IMG/VR virus record: IMGVR_UViG_3300032242_002878
Location: 1-49,411 of that record
Strand: one strand, 5' to 3'
DNA from: a virus
Length of the DNA stretch: 49,411 bases
Shown piece by piece: positions 43,035 to 49,411 of this stretch; within the stretch, counting starts at the first letter, position 1; each line of letters opens with the position of its first letter. Under the pieces are notes generated by a model. It ran no database searches and was not told where the DNA came from. It saw only the letters and a list, made by a program, of their open reading frames with translations. The translations under genes were made by a program, and so were the position numbers.

Positions 43035-44401
43035 TAATACACTCCACCAGCATCGAGTCTAGGATTATTTATATACGATGAAAGAGGGCTACCTCCATCA
43101 AAAATACCACCACTGGCATTGGTGACATCTGACCAATATACTCCACCGTGTCCGTTCGAAGTAAGCACTAAACCTCTATCTCCTGCAAATGCATTAGCAG
43201 TAACAGCTCCAGTAACAACGAGATTATTAACTGAAATTGATTGACCGTTTGTTGTTTGCCAAAATACATTACCATTAGCATCAGAAGCAAGAACCTGACC
43301 AACAGTACCAGATGCACCGTTAGCCCATAAAGCTGCTCTTATTTGAACATTAGCTAAATGATTATAAACGCCAGTAATTATAGCATTAGAGTATTTATTT
43401 GGATACCAAGTTGCTGCTACACCGCCAAGATAGTCAGAATTATTAGCAGTTAAATTATGTACGTCATTTGATAAATCAGCTTTAGTTTGAAGTGTTGGTA
43501 TTACGTTAGCAAAAGCATATTGATTTGCTGCATAATTTCCAAGGTAATCAGAACTGTTAGCTGTCAGTTTATGAACATCAGTTGCTAAGTTTGCTACCTT
43601 TTGTAAAGTTGGAAGTAGCGTCATTAACATATATTCACTGGCAACAATACCACCAAGATAATTCGAATTATTAGCAGTTAACGTAGCAACATTACTTGCA
43701 ATTCCAGCAAGAGTTTGATAGCTTGATAGGATAGAGTTTGCTGCGTAATATGTACTTGGCTGACCATTAAGGTTAGTTGAATTATTTGCATTATAAGAAA
43801 TACCAGTAAAATATACATTGCTAGAGTTAGCGAACATTATCGCATTAACGCTAGAATTACCGATAACAATATTTGATGAATGAGTATGAACACCACTGAT
43901 AGTATAATCAGCAGAAGAGTTAACATAAAAATAAGATGGAACTCCACCTAAATTTAAAGCATTATTTGCCGAATCAGACCAATACTGACCAGCTCCATTA
44001 GATACGTATACTTGACCATCAGCGCCAGTAGCATTATTTGCAAATATTGGTCCATTAAAAAATGAAGGACCAGAAATATACAACCCATTTTGTCCAGATA
44101 TCATACCAGAGAAAGAAGCAGAAAATGGTCCAATAAATGTTGTTAAACCAGAAGAATTAAGATAGAAACTAAATGGGTCTATAGTAACATTTGATGTATC
44201 ATTACCTGCTACAAAACTGTAAGTACTGATGTTAGATGGTGTTAAATACGTATAAACCGAAGAGTTACCGATACTTAATATACTAGCATTTGCATATAAA
44301 TTATTAGCAGTTTGATCTGCTTGTCCGTCAAGAAGCTGGCTAAGAGTTTCAATAGCTAAATGGTCAGAAGATAAAATCGAAGAAAATGTTGAATTAGACA
44401 T
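43034..44401 (-). CDS. Repeat-rich tail fibre protein (455 aa)
   Basis: The protein has no catalytic motif and reads as fibre shaft: Asn/Ser-rich strands with GNSSVNAIMFANSSNVYFTG, GADGQVYVSNGAGQYWSD and GTVGQVLASDANGNVFW endings. In its middle it carries three copies of a NxxTxxTxNSxYLGxxxAxxYxxxxxLPTLQ unit (for example LTANNSNYLGGIVASEYMLM). The C-terminus (INNPRLDAGGVY) is short. The gene is in tight series: its stop overlaps the start of the 1458-aa fibre by one base, and its start lies 10 bases after the stop of the 940-aa gene. A late promoter for the next gene lies within its last codons. Confidence 0.78.
   Translation of the reverse strand: MSNSTFSSILSSDHLAIETLSQLLDGQADQTANNLYANASILSIGNSSVYTYLTPSNISTYSFVAGNDTSNVTIDPFSFYLNSSGLTTFIGPFSASFSGMISGQNGLYISGPSFFNGPIFANNATGADGQVYVSNGAGQYWSDSANNALNLGGVPSYFYVNSSADYTISGVHTHSSNIVIGNSSVNAIMFANSSNVYFTGISYNANNSTNLNGQPSTYYAANSILSSYQTLAGIASNVATLTANNSNYLGGIVASEYMLMTLLPTLQKVANLATDVHKLTANSSDYLGNYAANQYAFANVIPTLQTKADLSNDVHNLTANNSDYLGGVAATWYPNKYSNAIITGVYNHLANVQIRAALWANGASGTVGQVLASDANGNVFWQTTNGQSISVNNLVVTGAVTANAFAGDRGLVLTSNGHGGVYWSDVTNASGGIFDGGSPLSSYINNPRLDAGGVY
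43066..43073 (-). promoter_or_regulatory. Late promoter TATAAATA inside the 455-aa gene, before the 1458-aa fibre
   Basis: TATAAATA on the minus strand lies within the last codons of the 455-aa gene, 32 bases before the ATG of the giant fibre. Spacing equals that of the gp23 and 26906 promoters, which argues against chance. Confidence 0.6.
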
Positions 44402-44410
44402 TTATTATCC

Positions 44411-47233
44411 TCAAGTGGTGTTAGCTCTTATAGTAACTGGTGGTGACATAGAAACGATAGGACCATTTATAGAACCAGTTCTTAATGCAAATATAAAAGT
44501 TTCTGCGCCTTCTGTTATACCATCTGCTAAAATAGTTTGAATGTAAGAACCGTATTTGTTTTGAATTACTATATTTCCTGAGTTGAACCCATTTGTAAGA
44601 TCAGCTCCTGAACTGGTCCCTTCATTTGTCCAATATAACATAGTGTTGTTTGGAACTTCGGCGTATATAGTATATGAAAGAGTATAATTTTCTGATACAA
44701 TTGAATTATTGTAAGAAGTAATTCCATAATATGTACTTGTTGAAGTTGAAGTATCAGTAACAGTTACTGTAGGAGCATACGCTACAATTGGACCAGAAGT
44801 TGATTGAGTACGAACTTGGAATATAATAGTTTCTGAACCTTCAGTTAATAAATCATAAGCTATAACTCTTGAGATTAATCCTATGTTATTTGATATAGTA
44901 AAGCTACCTGAGTTTATACCATCATAGAAATCGGCTGCGGTAGTAGTTCCTGCATTAGTCCAGAACAACGTTGTTCCATCAGGCACGCCCTGAGTTGTAA
45001 CTGTAAAGGTAACTTTATAACCTTCACCAACAGGCGAAAGATCCGCAACAGCGGCATAAGTTTCAATAGACGTATCAAGTACAGCAACTTGACTAGATGT
45101 GACAACTACTGGGCCATTGATTGAACTAGAATGAATTTCCATTATAATAGTTTCTTGGCCTTCTGATTTAAAGTCATTGACAATTGTCTTAGTAATATTA
45201 CCACTGTTATTAGTAATAGTAAGCGAACCTGAATTTAATCCATCATCAAAATCAGCTGCGCTCGTAGTACCTATATTTTTATAATACAGTACTGTACCAT
45301 CTGAGACACCCTGAGTTGTAACTGTAAATATAACAGTTTGACCTTCGTTTCTATAAGAGAAGTCTGAAGATATATTGTAAGTTTGTATTGAAGTATCGTT
45401 AACATATACAGTAGCTGCTGTTGTTAGTATTGGTCCTGAAGTAGAATATCTACGAACCTCGAATACTATTTGCTCTTGACCTTCAGCTGTGTAATCGTTA
45501 AGTAATGTTTTACTAATATAACCAATGTCATTTACAATATCGATAGTTCCATAATTTACACCATCTGTAAAATCAGCTCCAGTTACAGTGCCACTGTTTG
45601 TCCAATATAATGTTCCTGTACCGAAATTAGAGGTTGTAATAGTATATGTAACTGAATCGCCTTCGTTCAACGAAAGTACACTTGGTTGAACTGTAAATGT
45701 TGGTGGTGTTAATGTTTCTACAGCTGTAGGTTTAAATACTCTTGAACCAGCAACATCGATAATATTACCAATGGTATTGTTGCCAACGTAAACAGCACTA
45801 TCAAGAACATAAATTAATTTTGATCCGTTTTTGATTGTTATACCAGTTGGATTCGTAGCATAAATTTCTCCACTAATAGAACTAGTATCTAAATACGGAC
45901 ATAGCTGAGAAGTGTTTAATACTGTACCTGTATCTGTAAAATCGACCAAGATAGATCCACTAGATAAAGTTATAGCTGATTGCGAACCAGAAAAAAACCA
46001 TCTGTAACGATATTCCATAGTCGCAAATATCATTTGAATTAAAATAGTATTGTCATTATTATATTGAATACTATCGATAGTGTAAGATCTATAATTTGTA
46101 GTAGATGTTTTACTGAACCAAGAAGGAGAAGCAGCTTTTGCGCCAGCTACATAACCTACCAAATCATACGTTTCAGCATTATTAGGACCAGCTGCTTGAA
46201 ATGGAAACCCAGAAAAAGTAATAAGGTCGCCTTTTTTAAAATCAGATAATAACGAACTTGCTGCTTTCAATTGTAAATATTTTTGGCCTGTTCTTAATGA
46301 ATTATCCGTCAATGGTCCTGCATATAAAGAAAGTGTAGCGCCAGCAAGACTTCTACCAGCACTTGAATATCCACTTTGAGTATAATTAACTGTAAAAGGA
46401 TCAATAACAGTTAATGATGAAGGCACAGGCAATCCAGATCCATCTAAGAATGTAAATGGTGGTTTACTTGGATTATACTTTACATTTGTTGTATATGCTT
46501 TATCGCCATTTTGATAAAGGTGCGGTCCTTTGGTTACAACAGTAACAACGCCTTGTGTATTTCTATTAATGTATGTAATTGTTCTATCACCCCATCTGTA
46601 TTTAAAATCAGATGTTGGTATATTTACAGTGATACTATTTGCTGAAGGGATAGAAAGTATATTAAAACCAGCTGGATTATAATCAGAACTATAATTAGCC
46701 GTATTCATAGAAACTTGTGAAGTATTAACGTATAACTTCGCCTGAGTGACAAGTGTAATATTGTGATTGACAGTTGTTTGAATTGTAGCTACACCACCAG
46801 CATTAATTTTCATTGTACTGATAGGTATTGTTTTAATACCACCAGTAACGTCCAAAGAAATATTAGCTACATTGTTTCCAACATAGATTGTTGTTGGATT
46901 GATTACTGTATTACTTGTGTTATTTTGAACGGAAATAGAAGTAGTGTTTACTGATGTATTAGAATTTGCGTTGCCAGTAAATACAGAAGATGAATTGACT
47001 ACAAGTAAACTAGATTCTATAGAACCAATACGAAGAGAATCGGCAAGTGTTAATGAGGTGCCAGAAGATCCAATGGTAATTAATGAGCTGCCATTTGACG
47101 TATATAGCTGTTTGTCCGCCATATTAAGCGCAAATTCACCAGCTGCGATATACATCGAGTTAGATGAATTGGTCGTATTAGGAACACGGCCAGCAACGTT
47201 CGTGCGCTTAATTTGAATTTTATTATTAGCCAT
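44411..47233 (-). CDS. Mtd-like N-terminus plus four Calx-beta domains fibre (940 aa)
   Basis: The N-terminus (IQIKRTNVAGRVPNT, YIAAGEFALNMADKQLYTSNG) is the short phage-fibre head domain also seen, in a variant form, in the 1458-aa fibre. The next 450 residues are fibre-like beta strands with SVNTTSISVQNNTSNTVIN and several Trp/Tyr-rich strands, perhaps a receptor domain (YRYRWFFSGSQSAITL). From about residue 505 to the end are four Calx-beta-like domains of about 105-110 residues each. They carry NEGDSVTYTI / NEGQTVIFTV / GEGYKVTFTV / SENYTLSYTI at the start, GADF-type Asp motifs and EGxETIIFxxR at the end of each. It is the largest Calx-beta protein in the window and probably forms an extended stalk. 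It has a palindrome in its leader. Confidence 0.83.
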   Translation of the reverse strand: MANNKIQIKRTNVAGRVPNTTNSSNSMYIAAGEFALNMADKQLYTSNGSSLITIGSSGTSLTLADSLRIGSIESSLLVVNSSSVFTGNANSNTSVNTTSISVQNNTSNTVINPTTIYVGNNVANISLDVTGGIKTIPISTMKINAGGVATIQTTVNHNITLVTQAKLYVNTSQVSMNTANYSSDYNPAGFNILSIPSANSITVNIPTSDFKYRWGDRTITYINRNTQGVVTVVTKGPHLYQNGDKAYTTNVKYNPSKPPFTFLDGSGLPVPSSLTVIDPFTVNYTQSGYSSAGRSLAGATLSLYAGPLTDNSLRTGQKYLQLKAASSLLSDFKKGDLITFSGFPFQAAGPNNAETYDLVGYVAGAKAASPSWFSKTSTTNYRSYTIDSIQYNNDNTILIQMIFATMEYRYRWFFSGSQSAITLSSGSILVDFTDTGTVLNTSQLCPYLDTSSISGEIYATNPTGITIKNGSKLIYVLDSAVYVGNNTIGNIIDVAGSRVFKPTAVETLTPPTFTVQPSVLSLNEGDSVTYTITTSNFGTGTLYWTNSGTVTGADFTDGVNYGTIDIVNDIGYISKTLLNDYTAEGQEQIVFEVRRYSTSGPILTTAATVYVNDTSIQTYNISSDFSYRNEGQTVIFTVTTQGVSDGTVLYYKNIGTTSAADFDDGLNSGSLTITNNSGNITKTIVNDFKSEGQETIIMEIHSSSINGPVVVTSSQVAVLDTSIETYAAVADLSPVGEGYKVTFTVTTQGVPDGTTLFWTNAGTTTAADFYDGINSGSFTISNNIGLISRVIAYDLLTEGSETIIFQVRTQSTSGPIVAYAPTVTVTDTSTSTSTYYGITSYNNSIVSENYTLSYTIYAEVPNNTMLYWTNEGTSSGADLTNGFNSGNIVIQNKYGSYIQTILADGITEGAETFIFALRTGSINGPIVSMSPPVTIRANTT

Positions 47234-47248
47234 ATGGCATCCTCATAA

Positions 47249-47262
47249 TCGGTATATACCGA
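47249..47262. promoter_or_regulatory. 14-base perfect palindrome upstream of the 940-aa fibre gene
   Basis: TCGGTATATACCGA (47249-47262) reads the same on both strands and lies 16 bases before the ATG, next to the GAGGATG ribosome binding region. In RNA it would form a 5-bp hairpin with an AUAU loop. It is not followed by a T-run, so it is not a standard terminator. It could be an operator, an RNA hairpin affecting translation, or an RNA processing site. Confidence 0.45.
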
Positions 47263-47271
47263 GGTCTTATC

Positions 47272-47616
47272 TTAGCTTTTTACTATTGATTTTACATTTT
47301 TTTGATTTTCAGAAGCTAAAACAATTGCTTGTTTCAATGATTCGATTTCTTCAATCAACTTTTTATTATTCTCAATCAATAATTGATTTTCTTGATACAA
47401 CTCTTTATTCTTTTCTGTATAGTTTGTTACAACTTCATTTTGTACTAGTTTAAAATTTTCAAAATCATCAGTTGTTTTCTTCTTTTCTTCATTTAACTTA
47501 CCAACCATTTTCTCGGCGATAAGCAATCTTGTTTGAAGAAGTATTTCTGAACGAGTTAACTCTTCAATTTTTTTATTATTCATTTCAATATATGTATTAA
47601 CGAATTCTTCATTCAT
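47272..47616 (-). CDS. Coiled-coil protein between fibre genes (114 aa)
   Basis: The 114-residue protein is almost entirely predicted helix: NKKIEELTRSEILLQTRLLI, then KLNEEKKKTTDDFENFKL, then KNKELYQENQLLIENNKKLI. Leu/Ile residues at heptad spacing indicate a coiled coil of about 100 residues. There is no signal peptide or transmembrane segment. Between two fibre genes it may be a fibre trimerisation or linker protein, or an assembly chaperone, but no family is recognised. The gene starts with an ATG at 47614-47616 that follows a GGAGTT ribosome binding site 16 bases after the preceding fibre gene. Confidence 0.75.
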   Translation of the reverse strand: MNEEFVNTYIEMNNKKIEELTRSEILLQTRLLIAEKMVGKLNEEKKKTTDDFENFKLVQNEVVTNYTEKNKELYQENQLLIENNKKLIEEIESLKQAIVLASENQKNVKSIVKS

Positions 47617-47632
47617 AATATAACTCCATTAA

Positions 47633-49411
47633 TTAAAAAGATCCACCATCCAAATCAGCATAACGTGGAAGATTTTGATCTGAAATTTGTAACACTTGTC
47701 CAGCAGCACCTACAGATATTTTAGTAAATGATGATGAACTAGAAGCATAAATCATATCACCAACACTATAAGATGATATACCTGTACCACCGCTACAAGC
47801 AGTCAACGCACTACTTAGTGATAATGAAGTAGAGGTGATAGTGTTGGCAGTAATATTTACGGATACACTGTTATTAGCAGAAACAGAAATAGCTGAAGAG
47901 TTTACAACAAATCTACCACCAACACCATATGGTTCAAGGTAAGCATATAATGTACCAAGCTTATAGCTAACATCCGTTTCACTGTCTGTTAATGCAGAAA
48001 CAGTTGAATTAGAAATAGATCCTGATCCTGTTCCGCTTTTAGCAGCGAACAATTTCCAAACCGATTTACTGTAGTGACCGTCAGATACATTAGCATCACG
48101 ATACAAACCAGCGTACCAAGTATTTGCTGTATTACCGAATTGACCATAAAGAGTAAAATCGATAGCGTCAGTGTATGAAGAAGTATTAGCTTGCTGATCA
48201 GCTAAAAGTATACTATTATCTTTTATTTGAAGTTCTGTACTATTGATTGTTGTCAATGTTCCAGAAATATTCAAATTGCCGCTAAGATTAATATCTTTTG
48301 CTGAAACTACGTTGTTAAACGTAACATTAGAATTAAATACTGTGTTAGTACCACCGAAAGTATTGTTGCCAGAATACGCACTATTTCTAGTTAGCGTATT
48401 ACTCATAGCATTAGTATATGCTCCAGCAGCTGCATCTGTTGCGTAACCAACTTGAATGTTGGTATAATTTACCGCATTAGTATAAGCAGCGCCAGCTTTA
48501 GTATCAACGTATGATTGTGTTGCGCCACCATAAGAAGCATCATAAATTAACGCTACAACTTCTGAACGTGGTGCGAAATCAGATGCAGCTGTAGTACCCA
48601 AATATGCAGCTGCATTAGCATTATACGCAACTCCAGTAAAATACACATTAGTAGTGTTAGCTGTTATAAAACCGTTAACGCTGTTATTACCGATAGCAAT
48701 ATGTGTTGTATTGACCACAACACCTTTGGATACTAATCCATATCCTCCACCAGTGCTATGAGAATAAGCATTTATAGAACCACTAAAATTTGCTCCAGAA
48801 AGAGATGCATAGTTCGTAAGATTAGCAATCAATTGTGCGTTAGATACAACATTAGCTGCCGAAACTGTACCAACATAATTTGTACTACCAGCAGTAAGAT
48901 TTAATACATAACCAGCTAACGATGTATTAGTAGTAAAGTAATCAGGTAAATGACCATTTAAACGATCTGCTGAATATGCAGTAAGCGTTGATACAACGCC
49001 TGGTAATCCTGCTATCGTTTGGAACCCAGTTACAGAAGCAGCTGTAGCATAATACGCAGGTAGTTGCCCACCAAAATATGCTGTGTTATTTGCTGTTATT
49101 AAAGCAACACTTGCACTTAACCCAGCTGTTGTTTGATAACTACCTAATGAAGCAGCTGTAGCATAATACGCAGGTAGTTGCCCACCAAAATATGCTGTGT
49201 TATTTGCTGTTATTAAAGCAACAGCGCTGCTTAGTCCTGCTGTTGTTTGATAACTACCTAATGAAGAAGAAGTAGCATAATAAGAAGGTAATTGCCCACC
49301 GAAACGAGTAGCAGAAGCAGCAGTTAAAGTAGCAACATTATCAGCTAGCGCACTACCATTCAATTGATAGTTAGTAGAAAGATAAGTGTTATTAGCATAT
49401 TCACCAGGTAA
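47633..49411 (-). CDS. Repeat tail fibre protein, N-terminus cut by window edge (at least 593 aa)
   Basis: The frame is open to the window edge, with the preceding codons reading LPGEYANNTYLSTNYQLNGS, so the true start lies outside. The N-terminal visible part is three to four tandem 38-residue units (SYQTTAGLSSAVALITANNT, AYFGGQLPAYYATAASLG). It continues with Asn/Ser-rich shaft strands, a middle domain AELQIKDNSILLADQQAN with DAIDFTLYGQFGNTANTWYA, and a C-terminal segment ending GAAGQVLQISDQNLPRYADL. The central domain recurs in weaker form in the 1458-aa fibre (TLSTNSLFVGANSLVVQDAV, YYDTSD). It is a structural fibre; no enzyme motif is seen. Confidence 0.85.
   Translation of the reverse strand, partial: LPGEYANNTYLSTNYQLNGSALADNVATLTAASATRFGGQLPSYYATSSSLGSYQTTAGLSSAVALITANNTAYFGGQLPAYYATAASLGSYQTTAGLSASVALITANNTAYFGGQLPAYYATAASVTGFQTIAGLPGVVSTLTAYSADRLNGHLPDYFTTNTSLAGYVLNLTAGSTNYVGTVSAANVVSNAQLIANLTNYASLSGANFSGSINAYSHSTGGGYGLVSKGVVVNTTHIAIGNNSVNGFITANTTNVYFTGVAYNANAAAYLGTTAASDFAPRSEVVALIYDASYGGATQSYVDTKAGAAYTNAVNYTNIQVGYATDAAAGAYTNAMSNTLTRNSAYSGNNTFGGTNTVFNSNVTFNNVVSAKDINLSGNLNISGTLTTINSTELQIKDNSILLADQQANTSSYTDAIDFTLYGQFGNTANTWYAGLYRDANVSDGHYSKSVWKLFAAKSGTGSGSISNSTVSALTDSETDVSYKLGTLYAYLEPYGVGGRFVVNSSAISVSANNSVSVNITANTITSTSLSLSSALTACSGGTGISSYSVGDMIYASSSSSFTKISVGAAGQVLQISDQNLPRYADLDGGSF
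49035..49262 (-). repeat. Tandem 114-bp coding repeat with a 75-bp exact copy
   Basis: Bases 49035-49109 recur unchanged at 49149-49223, giving a period of 114 bp (38 codons). A third, diverged copy begins near 49263. The repeat encodes a fibre-shaft unit containing AYFGGQLPAYYATAAS. Confidence 0.85.

Noticed and set aside
38658-47233. Diversity-generating retroelement linked to the Mtd-like fibres
   Set aside because: Only the N-terminal Mtd-type domain is present; no reverse transcriptase or template-repeat pair was seen.
49361-49363. TTG as start of the fibre gene at the right edge
   Set aside because: The frame continues open to the window edge and the upstream codons extend the same repeat, so the true start is outside.

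Overview
The window is a contiguous piece of a T4-like myovirus genome. The evidence is the run of T4-type virion and recombination genes in the order usual for marine and freshwater T4-like phages: gp13-14-15-16-17-18-19-20-67-(68 position)-21-22-23, then uvsY-uvsW-55-47-46. The DNA is AT-rich by eye. Every credible gene lies on the minus strand, so transcription runs from high to low coordinates. No tRNA, photosynthesis gene or other host marker is visible, so I do not name a host; the large surface-adhesin set suggests an aquatic Gram-negative host, but that is inference. Genes are packed tightly. No gene-free stretch exceeds 300 bases; the longest gap (8072-8209) holds a terminator and a late promoter.

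Layout in transcription order. (1) 49411-23113: about 26 kb of fibre and adhesin genes built from shared modules: short fibre-shaft repeats, Mtd-like N-terminal domains, Calx-beta domains, LamG/concanavalin-like domains and glycine-rich domains. Among them are a subtilisin-family protease (34042-35802), a small coiled-coil protein and two small conserved structural proteins. The first gene is cut by the window edge. (2) 23105-18153: a DUF4376-like protein, then neck and packaging genes gp13, gp14, gp15, gp16 and gp17. (3) 18103-8210: sheath gp18, tube gp19, portal gp20, prohead core and protease genes, major capsid gp23. (4) 8071-7550: a second tail-tube-fold protein. (5) 7501-1: a tightly overlapping operon of uvsY, uvsW, the late sigma factor gp55, a small unknown, the gp47/gp46 nuclease, and then an accessory trio: an asparagine-synthase-like PP-loop enzyme, an unknown protein and a probable cupin cut by the window edge.

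How it works together. gp17/gp16 package DNA through portal gp20 into a gp23 shell assembled on a gp22/gp67 core and matured by protease gp21. gp13/14/15 join head to the gp18/gp19 tail. UvsY, UvsW and gp46/47 carry out recombination-dependent replication, and gp55 directs late transcription. Matching NATAAATA late-promoter motifs sit upstream of gp23, gp22, gp19, gp18, the second tube-like gene and four fibre genes. Two strong hairpin terminators follow gp23 and gp19.

The most interesting parts are the modular adhesin array with its embedded protease, a relic of a lost glycine-rich adhesin gene between two direct repeats of the late promoter, the second tube-like paralogue, and the PP-loop/cupin trio appended to the recombination operon.
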